A DNA stretch of 64,000 nucleotides from Chitinophaga sp. LS1. Its GTDB lineage: Bacteria; Bacteroidota; Bacteroidia; Chitinophagales; Chitinophagaceae. The number at the start of each line of letters is the position of its first letter. The first letter of the stretch is position 1. The translations under genes and the position numbers were made by a program. The notes beneath the pieces are model-generated. The model was not told where the DNA came from, did not search any database, and worked only from the letters and a program-made list of their open reading frames with translations. Shown in pieces: positions 33,527 through 42,489 of the stretch. The DNA lies in NCBI RefSeq assembly GCF_034274695.1, contig NZ_CP128362.1, positions 6,016,501-6,080,500 of the forward strand, read 5' to 3'.

Positions 33527-35026
33527 TTATGATTGCTGCATTTGTTGCTGGAATGTGATCACGATAAATTCTGCAGGCCGAACGATGGCTACTTTAACCG
33601 TGATGAGCATCTTGCCTTCCAGGATATCCTGTGGGGTCATGGTGGTGCCTAAGCCGATCTGCACATCATAAGCAGCTTCTGGTGCGGCACCTGCAAGAGC
33701 GCCTTGTTTCCAGAGGTTGTTCAGGAAGTTGTTGATCATGCTTTTTACGGTCACCCAGGTTGTGCCATCGTTTGGTTCGAATACATATGCACGGGTCGCC
33801 AGCTTGATAGATTGCTCGATCATGATGAGGGTGCGTCGAACATTGACATAGCACCAGTCTGCGCTGTTACCGTCCAGGGTTCTACCACCCCAGACCAGAA
33901 CACCGATACCTGGGAAAGGTCTGATCACGTTGATAGACTTACCGGCCATCACGTCGACGTTCAGGTCTTTCTGCTCATCATGCGAGATGTTTACAGCAGG
34001 TGCTGTCACCATGTTGATGCTCACATTGGCGGGAGATTTCCATACACCACGGTTATTGTCAACCATGGTATACAGTCCTGCAATAGCGCCGCTGGGAGGC
34101 AGTTCATTCAGGCGTGACCGGATTTCTTCAATGATACTGGTGTAGGTAGGGCTGGCGGCTTTGAGGGACTGGTGATAATTCTTTTTTGCATCATCATCAG
34201 GTGTAGCGACAGCTTTGAAGGTGGTTACGATTTTTTGCGCGTTCACTTCCGGCAGTAGCGTGCTCAGATCAACCTTGTCGTCCAGATTGGCGAAGGTGAC
34301 TTCGCTAGGTTGTACGATGGCTGTTTTTAGCCAGGGGTAATAGGCAGCGCCATAGTTCAGTGAATTGATACCAATACCATCCCTGAATTTTTTCACTACA
34401 TCTTCCGTGGTGTCCGTCAGGCCTTGTTGTGCCAGGTCGAAGATGCCGAAGCGGCTCTGCGTTTCCTGGCAGTGCGCGAGTACTTTGGTGTAAATGGTAT
34501 TGTATGCTGCTTCGCCGAGTGCGATGGCATCAGGAATGACCACCAGGGTTGGTTCGTATTCCTTTTTGAGAAGGTCGAAGATATTCGGTTTGGTAGCAGA
34601 GCCGAAAAAGTCTTCCCCGGCAATTTCAATTCCATCAGGCTTATCGCCATAGGTGCCAACGGAAACGATATAACAGTTACTGCCACCGTTTGCGTAAAAG
34701 AGACGAATACTGTTGAAGAGGTACAATGTATTTTTCTCATTGATCGTTACCGTAAAAGGTTTTTTATCGATCATAAAGGTTTCACCGGGTTTGGCAGGGT
34801 CTGCCGCAGCGATGGTAAACTTCGCTTTAAATCCTTCACCGAAGTTCGCTACGAACTCCGCAAAGGAAGTAATGCGGGTGGGCTTGTTGATCAGCGATTT
34901 CCCGAATCGTTCGGCTATCTGCGTGTAGCCGATAAATACAGGAACCGCTGTTTCGACGGCGACCACCGAGCTGGGGAAGGCGTTCTTTTCTTCGATATAA
35001 ACGCCTGGTGTCATTAGTGAGGCCAT
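33527..35026 (-). CDS. Contractile tail sheath protein (Afp2-4/Pvc2-4 family)
   Basis: 499-residue sheath. It starts MTPGVYIEEKNAFPSSVVAV, then PVFIGYTQIAERFG, typical of phage and injection-system sheath proteins. The C-terminal handshake region includes VWGGRTLDGNSADWCYVNVRR-like elements (G-G-R-T-L near residue 377, Y-V-N-V-R-R near 391) and FIVITFQQQMQQS at the end. This is the only sheath gene in the locus, whereas Afp and PVC have three paralogues. Its contraction drives the inner tube outwards. Confidence 0.95.
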   Translation of the reverse strand: MASLMTPGVYIEEKNAFPSSVVAVETAVPVFIGYTQIAERFGKSLINKPTRITSFAEFVANFGEGFKAKFTIAAADPAKPGETFMIDKKPFTVTINEKNTLYLFNSIRLFYANGGSNCYIVSVGTYGDKPDGIEIAGEDFFGSATKPNIFDLLKKEYEPTLVVIPDAIALGEAAYNTIYTKVLAHCQETQSRFGIFDLAQQGLTDTTEDVVKKFRDGIGINSLNYGAAYYPWLKTAIVQPSEVTFANLDDKVDLSTLLPEVNAQKIVTTFKAVATPDDDAKKNYHQSLKAASPTYTSIIEEIRSRLNELPPSGAIAGLYTMVDNNRGVWKSPANVSINMVTAPAVNISHDEQKDLNVDVMAGKSINVIRPFPGIGVLVWGGRTLDGNSADWCYVNVRRTLIMIEQSIKLATRAYVFEPNDGTTWVTVKSMINNFLNNLWKQGALAGAAPEAAYDVQIGLGTTMTPQDILEGKMLITVKVAIVRPAEFIVITFQQQMQQS

Positions 35027-35045
35027 AGATAGAGCAGTTTAACAA

Positions 35046-35828
35046 TTAGTATAAAAAGATCTCAGACGAAAGCAGTGGGTCACCACCTGCGGCAGATATT
35101 CTGCTGACATCCGGTTTGGGCAATTCTGGTATGACTACACGCCAGGCATCACTGCCTGTAGCATAATCTACCAGCATGAAAGGCGACTGTTGCTGTGCTA
35201 ATGTGACGGGTGTGTCGGAGATAAATGTAATGACGTTCCGGCCATCCGGCAACACAGCAGATTGCGGTCCCTTGAAAGTCGTAGTGCCGGAAGGGTCCAC
35301 TACAGCTGGTTTCGCTATCTCCTGCAAGTGCCCGCTCATCAGGAAATAGTGCCAGTGTGTAGCCTTCGGTGCAAAATGAATCTCATAGTTCGACTGTAAT
35401 TCCTGTGTCAGCAGCAATTCAATTTGGCCAAACGGCCGGACAAAGCAGGGTACTGTCAGCGGAGCAACTTCACTAGCGGAAACGTATAATTCCTGGTGTA
35501 ACCTGCCCGTAGAATTATTTTTATTGGTGAACAGGAGTATACTATTCCGCAGATCGTGCTGCTGCAGATCCGTGTAATTATAAAAGAGGTGATCCTTTAA
35601 AGACAGGTCAAAAATGAGGGTCAAAGCATCCTGTAGGATGTTTTCCCTGGTGAGTATGGTATCATCAAAAGACAAGGTGATACCATCAGCCTGCTGCCGC
35701 AGCAGCAAGCCATAACGTCGCAGATCTCTTGCCGTGGCAACAGGGATGTGTACCTGCAGCTGATCATACCTGGTTGAAGCGTAATAGTGGTGACGGAAAT
35801 GAACCGCTGTTAACAGTGTATAGCTCAT
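35046..35828 (-). CDS. Unrecognised protein between cap and sheath genes of the injection system
   Basis: 260 residues, no signal peptide or membrane segment. It begins MSYTLLTAVHFRHHYYAS, followed by TARDLRRYGLLLRQQADGIT and a beta-rich remainder (GTTTFKGPQSAVLPDGRNV, ITFISDTPVTLAQQQSPF). I know of no named family. It is embedded in the operon, 23 bases after the cap gene and 19 before the sheath gene, so it is likely a structural or assembly part of the particle. A cap-associated or cargo-related role is possible but unproven. Confidence 0.6.
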   Translation of the reverse strand: MSYTLLTAVHFRHHYYASTRYDQLQVHIPVATARDLRRYGLLLRQQADGITLSFDDTILTRENILQDALTLIFDLSLKDHLFYNYTDLQQHDLRNSILLFTNKNNSTGRLHQELYVSASEVAPLTVPCFVRPFGQIELLLTQELQSNYEIHFAPKATHWHYFLMSGHLQEIAKPAVVDPSGTTTFKGPQSAVLPDGRNVITFISDTPVTLAQQQSPFMLVDYATGSDAWRVVIPELPKPDVSRISAAGGDPLLSSEIFLY

Positions 35829-35851
35829 GAATATCTATATACAAAACCCAA

Positions 35852-36424
35852 TTATACAAGGCTGGTACTCCCGGATGGTGCCGATACATCAGGCCTGTAT
35901 TCCCTGATGACGCCCTCATCGAATGTGAGCATACGCATCTTGTATATCACAGATGGCATATACTTCGCACCCAGGGTGGCCCATACATTATTCAACCGCT
36001 CTGTACCCAGACTCTCCATTTCAAACATCAGTTTATCTATCCGCTTGTCCAGCGAAGGAGTATTCGCACTTGTCAGCACATTTCTGGACTGAAAGTATGC
36101 AATAATAAAAGAGAGAAAGCGCAATGCTTCCGCATAGTTATTACTACTGAAATAAGCTGCAAATAGTATATAGAGGTTGATGCATACCGGGGGCATGCTT
36201 CGTGCTGCTACATTACCGTTATTAAAGCCTGGTGCGCTTTTGCCGAGTGGTTCTTTTTCTACGTTAATGAGCGTAAGTACAACCTTATTTTCGCCCTGGA
36301 TTGCAATAGTACCATCCTGGTTGACGATGGACGACAACACTACTTTGTCTTCGCTGAGATGCAGTTGCCTGTTGAAATATTTATTGATCTCATCAGAAAT
36401 GCAGGAAAGGGTCTCATAGATCAT
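35852..36424 (-). CDS. DUF4255/Pvc16-type cap protein, first gene of the injection-system operon
   Basis: 190-residue protein of the DUF4255 (Pvc16 N-terminal) family: IYETLSCISDEINKYFNRQL, then VVLTLINVEKEPLGKSAPGF, PVCINLYILFAAYFSSNNYAE and YLSFIIAYFQSR-type segment (L-R-F-L-S-F-I-I-A-Y-F near residues 100-110). Afp16/Pvc16 caps the tail and ends tube elongation. In PVC the cap gene is last; here it is first. The upstream gap holds the likely operon promoter. Confidence 0.85.
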   Translation of the reverse strand: MIYETLSCISDEINKYFNRQLHLSEDKVVLSSIVNQDGTIAIQGENKVVLTLINVEKEPLGKSAPGFNNGNVAARSMPPVCINLYILFAAYFSSNNYAEALRFLSFIIAYFQSRNVLTSANTPSLDKRIDKLMFEMESLGTERLNNVWATLGAKYMPSVIYKMRMLTFDEGVIREYRPDVSAPSGSTSLV

Positions 36425-36794
36425 GTCGGTCGTTTTAAGACAATATCAACCCGTATAACCATGTATGTTAGCAAGCACATACTATGATCATACCATGTTA
36501 TAGAATATGTTTAGAATGCCCGATACGATATCAGTTACTCAATATTGTGAGGGATCTTATATTGGGAACAGGCAATCGTAACGTTAGGATACGTCAGTGT
36601 TAAGGAGTCATTAAAGTTGTTTAATTAATTAGTATTTGAATTCTGCGGGCTAGGAATTCTTAATTACGTGCAATATAGGAGTTAATAAAAATTATTCAAA
36701 TTTTATTTTGAATAAATAATTATATATTTTTTACGAGGATTCCTTACTATTGCATCATTGACCTCGCCCAAAGTCACAACATTAAATTGAAGTA
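36425..36794. other. AT-rich divergent intergenic region
   Basis: This 370-base gap separates the minus-strand injection operon from the plus-strand GH18-like gene and must hold both promoters. It is very AT-rich, especially 36610-36740. On the plus strand TACTATTG (36745-36752) matches TAnnTTTG at 7 of 8 positions and lies 43 bases before the start at 36795, but lacks a clear TTG. I found no exact -7 element for the injection operon. No gene, tRNA or repeat seen. Confidence 0.4.
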
Positions 36795-38744
36795 ATGAGA
36801 CCGTGCATGCGGGATTATCTCCGTTTTATATTATTCATCCTTTCGCTATTCTTCTTTGCAGGTAATACCATGACTGCTACTGTTGCTGTGTGCCAGCAAA
36901 TGCCGAAGGACACGGCTTTCAAGACGAAACTGCTAAAGCGGATCACTGAAATGTTACAGTTCAGAAAAAACGCGCACAGACGTGAACAGCAGCGCATGAT
37001 CACCATCGTCAACGGACTTTTTGTGGATTCGCTGGTAGCTACGCCGGCAGCGATTAAATACCTGAACTGGGCATTGGATAATGAACGAAGTCAAAACTTC
37101 GGGCAATTACGGCAACTACTAAACGATAGTTTATCTAAACGAAAGTCAGATACTGTATTAGTGAAAGCGACTATTACTGATGAAGAGATGACCGAGCTGG
37201 CAGCGAAGCTCATACCGCTGTTAAAGCAAAAGGAAGCAATGATCCGGAATGATACAGCACAACAACAACGATTGAAAACAATCCGGACCCTATACAGCAG
37301 ACCCCCTGATCAGGTAGATACCTTGAGACTCAATGATACTACAGGAATAACGTATAAAATAAAGTTAGGGCACGAGGCAGAAGTGATCGGTATTCAGGCG
37401 AAGGATAATGGAGATGCATATTTGAATTACAATTTCACTTCGCTGAGTTATCTTTCCATTGCACCGCCGGGACCATCCAAAATATTGACTGCTGCCAGCA
37501 AAGGTGGTTGTAAGACATTGCTTACCCTATCAGCAGGTAAGGGATTATTACAAAATGAAGAGCAGCAGTTTGAGCTGGTAGATTCTTTGTTGCTGGCGTT
37601 GCAGGATCAGGAGGCAGCTGGGGTGAATGTCTGGTTTAAAGATTTGAAACAAAATGAGCGGGAAGCGTTTGTAAGATTTGTGACGATACTATATAATTAT
37701 CTTGATCATAGTGCACCTGGAAAATATAGTGTATCAATCACGATACCTGCGTATGATAAAAATAAGGCGTATGATTTGAGAGAGCTCGCCCCGATGGTGA
37801 AATATTTCCTGATCAATTTTACAGAGGCGCCAGCTACAGTGGGTAGTAGTGATCCATTGAAAGGGAATAATAATTACAGTATAGATGCTGTAGTGTCAAG
37901 GTATGTGAATCAGCTTATCGCACCTGGGCAATTTATTGTGATGCTTCCTTATGATGGGATTAAATGGACGGGGAAGAGTTATTCCTATGTAGCGTATAAG
38001 GATATTAAAAAAGCGTTTCCGGCAGATACGATGATCAATTATGATGTGACAGCAGCATCAGCGTATGTAGAGAAGATGGAGAATGGCAAGACCGTGCAGA
38101 TCTGGTTTAATGATCCGACTACGCTGGATGTGAAGTATGATTATGTATTGAGGAATGGATTGGGTGGAGTGGCAATTTGTCCGCTGGGAGCGGATGACGG
38201 GTATGGGGAGTTGTGGGATGAGCTGACGGATAAATTTGTGGTGGCGGATACAGTTTGGATGGATACGGTGAGATTAACACCATTGCCTGTAAAAAAACTG
38301 AGTTTGTGGACGCGGATTAAGTTGAGGTTCAGGCATGAGATCCGGGCGATCCATATGCTGTTTCATGATCCTTGCGGTATCAGGGCAGAGAATTATGCCA
38401 GTGATGAATATTTTAAATACCTGACGATATTTCTGTTTGTTTGTGTGGTGATAATTGGAGTGGTGTATGCGTATAAAGTGCGGATGGATGGCGCGGATTG
38501 GAAATGGCGGCAAAAGGTGTTGTATTTGTTTATAGGGCTGATTGTGTTGTTTGGGCTGTCGTTTACGACGAGTTTGATGTTGGCGAAAAGGATGCCGTGG
38601 CTGGGCCTTACGGATGATCCTGTGGAGTGTAGAAATATCTCATTGTATAATGTATTGGTGGTTTTTTTGATTGGTATTGTGTTGGGGATGATTTTGATGA
38701 GGGTGTTTGTTTTCCCGTTGGCGAGGAAGAAAGATATGCCATAA
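36795..38744 (+). CDS. Membrane protein with degenerate GH18-like domain, divergent from injection system
   Basis: 649 residues. N-terminal signal or anchor (RFILFILSLFFFAG), a basic helical region to about residue 170, then about residues 195-505 resembling a GH18 (chitinase-like) barrel. Matching elements are AYDLRELAPMVKYFLINF, QIWFNDPTTLDVKYDYVL and GLGGVAICPLGADDGYGELW; the last is close to the end of GH18 domains of the YaaH/chitinase type. Where active GH18 enzymes have DGxxIDFE, this protein has AAGVNVWFKD (274-283), so the catalytic Asp and Glu appear missing. Three transmembrane segments follow at about 550-645. Probably a non-catalytic glycan-binding or scaffold protein anchored in the membrane; any link with the injection system rests on adjacency. 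Confidence 0.65.
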   Translation: MRPCMRDYLRFILFILSLFFFAGNTMTATVAVCQQMPKDTAFKTKLLKRITEMLQFRKNAHRREQQRMITIVNGLFVDSLVATPAAIKYLNWALDNERSQNFGQLRQLLNDSLSKRKSDTVLVKATITDEEMTELAAKLIPLLKQKEAMIRNDTAQQQRLKTIRTLYSRPPDQVDTLRLNDTTGITYKIKLGHEAEVIGIQAKDNGDAYLNYNFTSLSYLSIAPPGPSKILTAASKGGCKTLLTLSAGKGLLQNEEQQFELVDSLLLALQDQEAAGVNVWFKDLKQNEREAFVRFVTILYNYLDHSAPGKYSVSITIPAYDKNKAYDLRELAPMVKYFLINFTEAPATVGSSDPLKGNNNYSIDAVVSRYVNQLIAPGQFIVMLPYDGIKWTGKSYSYVAYKDIKKAFPADTMINYDVTAASAYVEKMENGKTVQIWFNDPTTLDVKYDYVLRNGLGGVAICPLGADDGYGELWDELTDKFVVADTVWMDTVRLTPLPVKKLSLWTRIKLRFRHEIRAIHMLFHDPCGIRAENYASDEYFKYLTIFLFVCVVIIGVVYAYKVRMDGADWKWRQKVLYLFIGLIVLFGLSFTTSLMLAKRMPWLGLTDDPVECRNISLYNVLVVFLIGIVLGMILMRVFVFPLARKKDMP

Positions 38745-38889
38745 AGGTTTGGCGTATTTCATTCCGGGTTTTAATACTTTTTTATCTCAATGTTGTATTT
38801 TGTCTCTCATATTGGTGTTATAATGGCGTTGTAGCTTCTGTGCACCAAATAATACTTTTTTACTACCTTGCAGATAGAATGCCATCGTT

Positions 38890-39777
38890 ATGAGAGAAAA
38901 ATTATTACGGGAGATCACTCCGCTGACACCCAATGATTGCTTCACATTATTTGCCAGAGAGAAGACGGGTTTTGATTTCCCATTGCATTATCACGAGGAG
39001 TTTGAACTGAATTTTATCCAGCATGCCACGGGTGCAAAGCGCATCATTGGGGATCATATGGAGGAAATCGGCGACCTGGAACTGGTACTTGTAGGCCCCA
39101 ATCTTCAGCATGGGTGGTTTACGCACAAGCATGCCGGAGGGGTAATCCGCGAGATCACCATTCAGTTTCACAGGGACCTGTTTGATGATAAATTTTTACA
39201 GCGGAACCAGATGAGTTTTATCAGAAGTATGCTGGAAAGATCGCTTCGGGGTATTCTTTTTTCGCAGGAGACGGTGGGAAGTATAATGCCCCGGTTAATA
39301 CAGCTGCCACACAAGCAGGGATTTGACTCTGTACTGGAATTACTGTCTATTCTCCATGACCTCTCTATTTCCCGGAATATCAGGATCCTGTCGGATGCAA
39401 GTTTTCGGAATACGGAAACGCTCTCTTACAACAGCCGGCGGATTGACAATGTGATGAAATACCTGAACGAGCATTTTGACAAAAATGTCACTCTTGGAGA
39501 GGCGGCAAAAATAGCGTCGATGACAGAGGTGTCTTTTAGTCGTTTTTTTAAGCTGAAGATCGGGAAGACATTTGTAGATACGCTTATAGAAATCCGGCTG
39601 GGTCATGCTTCCCGCATGTTAATAGAAACCACGCATAGTATTAATGAAATCGCCTATAAATGTGGGTTCAATAATATATCAAACTTCAATAGGATTTTCC
39701 GCAAAAAAAAGGATTGCACTCCTAAGGAATTCCGGCAGGCGTATACTTCTTCATCAGGTGTGCGCACCTTTGTTTAA
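38890..39777 (+). CDS. AraC-family transcriptional regulator
   Basis: 295 residues. The first 150 residues have an AraC-type cupin character (FPLHYHEEFELNFI, LVLVGPNLQHGWFTH). The last 100 residues carry the two helix-turn-helix motifs of the AraC/XylS family: NVTLGEAAKIASMTEVSFS, RFFKLKIGKTFVDTLIEIR, STHSINEIAYKCGF-type segment (H-S-I-N-E-I-A-Y-K-C-G-F) and NISNFNRIFRKKKDCTPKE. Such regulators in this phylum mostly control sugar or surface-glycan use. No catabolic operon adjoins it, so its target cannot be read from here. Confidence 0.92.
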   Translation: MREKLLREITPLTPNDCFTLFAREKTGFDFPLHYHEEFELNFIQHATGAKRIIGDHMEEIGDLELVLVGPNLQHGWFTHKHAGGVIREITIQFHRDLFDDKFLQRNQMSFIRSMLERSLRGILFSQETVGSIMPRLIQLPHKQGFDSVLELLSILHDLSISRNIRILSDASFRNTETLSYNSRRIDNVMKYLNEHFDKNVTLGEAAKIASMTEVSFSRFFKLKIGKTFVDTLIEIRLGHASRMLIETTHSINEIAYKCGFNNISNFNRIFRKKKDCTPKEFRQAYTSSSGVRTFV

Positions 39778-39823
39778 GGGAGAAAAAATGGGGCTTTGGA
39801 CCAAATTTTGACGATATTAGCTT

Positions 39824-42121
39824 ATGCCGATTAATCCCGGCATTTTATGCATGAATATTATTGAGATTGTCAACAAGCAGGTACTGACCATAGGGAATTG
39901 TGAAAGTGAACCGATACATATCCCTGGCAGCATCCAGCCCCATGGCATGTTACTGGCCATTATACCGGCCAGCGGGGTGATCCGGTACTGTAGCGCAAAT
40001 ACCCACCAATTTATTGATAAACAACCAGCTGAAATCCTGGGTCAATCCCTGGCTGCTATCCACCCGGCTCTTTGGGAAAAGGTAGAACCCTTATTGGATG
40101 CAGAAAATTCTCCATTTCATCCTATCATCGCCGGTGACCTGCAGACGACCATCCACGAAAGCGGCGAATTTCGCATTTTAAGTATCGAAAAACGCCTCGA
40201 TCAAATAAATGACCCAGACTATGCCTTCGATCAGACAAGGGGCTTTATTGGCTTTATAGAGCATTCCAGGACCCTCAAAGAACTCTGTCAGAACATTGCG
40301 GCCGAGACAGCCCGTATTACGGGGTTTGACAGGGTCATGATTTACCGCTTTGACAAAGAATACAACGGGGAAGTTTTTGCAGAATACTGCCGGGAGGGTT
40401 TACCGCCTTACCTGGATCTGCATTACCCACATACAGATATACCGCCACAGGCGAGGGAGTTGTACCTCCACAACCTGCTCCGTCTTATTCCGGATGTACA
40501 GTATGAGCCGGTGCCATTGCTGACCATTGCCACAAAGCAGGAGCCTGTGCAGCAGCTGGACCTGAGCGATGTAGGTCTCCGGAGCGTATCTCCCATCCAT
40601 GTGCAATACCTCAAAAATATGAGCGTAGGGGCTTCCATGAGCGTATCCGTCATTATGGAAGGCAATTTATGGGGCCTGATCGCCTGCCATCATTCCGAGC
40701 CACTGATCCTGTCGTCCCAGCAAAAAAAGGCGGCTTTACTCCAGGGGCACTTTCTGAGTTCGCAGATCCGGGTACAGCAGGTAGCTGAGGAGCATGCCGT
40801 AAATGTAAATGTGGAAGCACATCTGCAGCTGCTACTGAACCAGATTGATCACGATGAAGACCTGAGTCAGAAATTTGAGCAGTTTACCTCCCTCCTTTCA
40901 GTGACGAATGCGACCGGGGTTGTCCTGCTGCACGAAGGCAAGATCTATGAAAAAGGGCTGGTACCTTCCAGGGATAAAGTCCTGGGACTGATCCGCTGGG
41001 TAGGGGATAATGTAAAGTCGAGTCTCTTTTCTACAAACTGCCTCAGTAAGCGTTATCCAGATGGCGTTACGATGAGTAAATATGGATCCGGCGTGATCTT
41101 TCATGCTATGGGTAAACCAACCGATAGCTGTGTGATCTGGTTCCGTGAAGAACTGGAACGTACTGTAAAATGGGCGGGAAGACCTGATACTGCGTTGCAG
41201 AAGAAAGCGGAGGGAAAGCCCCTGACACCCCGTAAGTCATTTGAAATATGGAAAGAGATGGTTAAGTACCAATCGGCTGAATTCAGGGCTTCGGAGATCA
41301 ATGCAGCGATCCGCTTTGCCACTTCCCTGCAAAACCATTTCCATCTCACTTACCTCCGTAATGAAGAAAACAGGCTTCGTGTGCTGAATGAACGCCTGCA
41401 ACAGGCCAACCAGGAGCTTTCTAATATCAATTGGATCACCTCGCACGATTTGAAAGAACCTTTAAGAAAGATTCAACTCATGTCGTCGAGAATTGTGTAT
41501 GAGGGTGGCGACAATCTGTCGGAAGTCATCAAAGTACACATTGAGAAGATCCGCAATTCTGCCAGCAGAATGCAACACCTGGTAGACGATATTCTTTCCT
41601 ATAGCATGATGAATAACCGGAATAATATGTTTACCCTGGGCAACCTGGAACCGATTATTTTGGAGGTAGGAGCTGAACTGGAAGAAGAACTGGCGCAAAA
41701 GAAAGGACTGCTTTCCGTTCAGTCTATGCCTCAGGATCTCCGTATCGTGACCCACCAGATGGGGCAATTATTTTTGAACCTGATCTCCAATGCGATCAAA
41801 TTTGCCCGGCCAGGTGTACCGCCTGAAATTTATATCAACTGCCAGGTAGAGAAAGGCCGGGACATACTCGAAGTGGCATTGCCTGCTGATAAAAGTTTTT
41901 ATTGTATCCGCATTTCAGATAACGGCATGGGGTTCGAGCCGAGGTTCAATGAAAAGATTTTTGATATCTTTTACAGACTACATGATCGGAACACTTATGA
42001 GGGTACAGGAATTGGATTAGCCATCTGTAAAAAAATTATGGAGAACCACCATGGGGCTATCACTGCAAGCGGTGAAGCCGGTAGGGGAGCGATTTTCAGG
42101 GTTTATTTACCTGTCGAATAA
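39824..42121 (+). CDS. Bacteriophytochrome histidine kinase
   Basis: 765-residue red/far-red photoreceptor kinase. Order: PAS domain with the biliverdin-attachment Cys near residue 26 (NCESEPIHIPGSIQPHG), GAF domain with VMIYRFDKEYNGEVFAE and the DIP motif (YPHTDIPPQARELY) that holds the chromophore, PHY domain to about residue 520, then HisKA (NWITSHDLKEPLRKIQLM, phospho-His in SHDLKEP) and HATPase_c (FLNLISNAIKFARP, ISDNGMGFEP, GTGIGLAICKKI). Cytoplasmic. An alternative ATG at 39851 begins MNIIEIVNK and keeps all domains. No heme oxygenase gene is visible for biliverdin supply. A matching Rcp1-type response regulator lies at 43954-44409. Confidence 0.93.
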   Translation: MPINPGILCMNIIEIVNKQVLTIGNCESEPIHIPGSIQPHGMLLAIIPASGVIRYCSANTHQFIDKQPAEILGQSLAAIHPALWEKVEPLLDAENSPFHPIIAGDLQTTIHESGEFRILSIEKRLDQINDPDYAFDQTRGFIGFIEHSRTLKELCQNIAAETARITGFDRVMIYRFDKEYNGEVFAEYCREGLPPYLDLHYPHTDIPPQARELYLHNLLRLIPDVQYEPVPLLTIATKQEPVQQLDLSDVGLRSVSPIHVQYLKNMSVGASMSVSVIMEGNLWGLIACHHSEPLILSSQQKKAALLQGHFLSSQIRVQQVAEEHAVNVNVEAHLQLLLNQIDHDEDLSQKFEQFTSLLSVTNATGVVLLHEGKIYEKGLVPSRDKVLGLIRWVGDNVKSSLFSTNCLSKRYPDGVTMSKYGSGVIFHAMGKPTDSCVIWFREELERTVKWAGRPDTALQKKAEGKPLTPRKSFEIWKEMVKYQSAEFRASEINAAIRFATSLQNHFHLTYLRNEENRLRVLNERLQQANQELSNINWITSHDLKEPLRKIQLMSSRIVYEGGDNLSEVIKVHIEKIRNSASRMQHLVDDILSYSMMNNRNNMFTLGNLEPIILEVGAELEEELAQKKGLLSVQSMPQDLRIVTHQMGQLFLNLISNAIKFARPGVPPEIYINCQVEKGRDILEVALPADKSFYCIRISDNGMGFEPRFNEKIFDIFYRLHDRNTYEGTGIGLAICKKIMENHHGAITASGEAGRGAIFRVYLPVE

Positions 42122-42174
42122 AAGCCGTTTTCATAGGGCCATTTCAGTTAGACAGAAAAAAGGCATAATTTTTT

Positions 42175-42204
42175 TTGGTGATTTAAAAATAAAGTCTACT
42201 TTTG
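42175..42204 (+). promoter_or_regulatory. Promoter of the first tRNA-Arg gene
   Basis: TTG at 42175-42177, 19-base spacer, TACTTTTG at 42197-42204: an exact match to TTG-N19-TAnnTTTG. The tRNA begins 20 bases after it. Confidence 0.75.
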
Positions 42205-42223
42205 CAATCCCAATCACGGGAAT

Positions 42224-42297
42224 GGCCTCGTAGCTCAACTGAATAGAGCATCTGACTACGGATCAGAAGGTTTCTGGTTTGAATCCAGACGAGGTCA
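42224..42297 (+). tRNA. tRNA-Arg (anticodon ACG), copy 1
   Basis: A 74-base cloverleaf. Acceptor stem GGCCTCG pairs with CGAGGTC (one G-U), the D arm contains TAGCTCAACTGAATAGAGCA, and the anticodon arm is TCTGA-CTACGGA-TCAGA, giving ACG (read as ICG for CGN Arg codons). The T arm is TCTGG-TTTGAAT-CCAGA. The 3' CCA is not encoded. Own promoter directly upstream. Confidence 0.95.
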
Positions 42298-42366
42298 CAA
42301 AAGAGAGGAACGTTTTGTACTAAAAGAGATCAAAACTTTTCTCCTTCAAAAAAAGAAAAGGCAAAA

Positions 42367-42398
42367 TTTGGTAGTCTGAAAAATATTTTCTAAATTTG
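42367..42398 (+). promoter_or_regulatory. Promoter of the second tRNA-Arg gene
   Basis: TTTG at 42367-42370, 20-base spacer, TAAATTTG at 42391-42398: exact -7 element. The second copy therefore has its own promoter, not relying on read-through. Confidence 0.75.
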
Positions 42399-42409
42399 CC
42401 CTCCCAAAT

Positions 42410-42483
42410 GGCTTCGTAGCTCAACTGAATAGAGCATCTGACTACGGATCAGAAGGTTTCTGGTTTGAATCCAGACGAGGTCA
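42410..42483 (+). tRNA. tRNA-Arg (anticodon ACG), copy 2
   Basis: Identical to copy 1 at 73 of 74 positions. The single difference is at position 4 of the acceptor stem (T in place of C), which turns a C-G pair into a U-G wobble. All other arms and the anticodon ACG are the same. No encoded CCA. It is followed by a strong terminator. Confidence 0.95.
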
Positions 42484-42489
42484 CCCAAA

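Noticed and set aside
34424..35017. 197-codon plus-strand frame opposite the sheath gene
   Set aside because: Shadow frame. The sheath protein on the other strand has full family motifs; similar shadows at 29654-30337 and 33704-34117 were rejected for the same reason.
18758..36424. Reading the locus as a prophage tail region
   Set aside because: No capsid, portal, terminase, lysis or integrase genes. The AAA+ ATPase, DUF4255 cap, DUF5908 and CIS tape-measure proteins are marks of injection systems.
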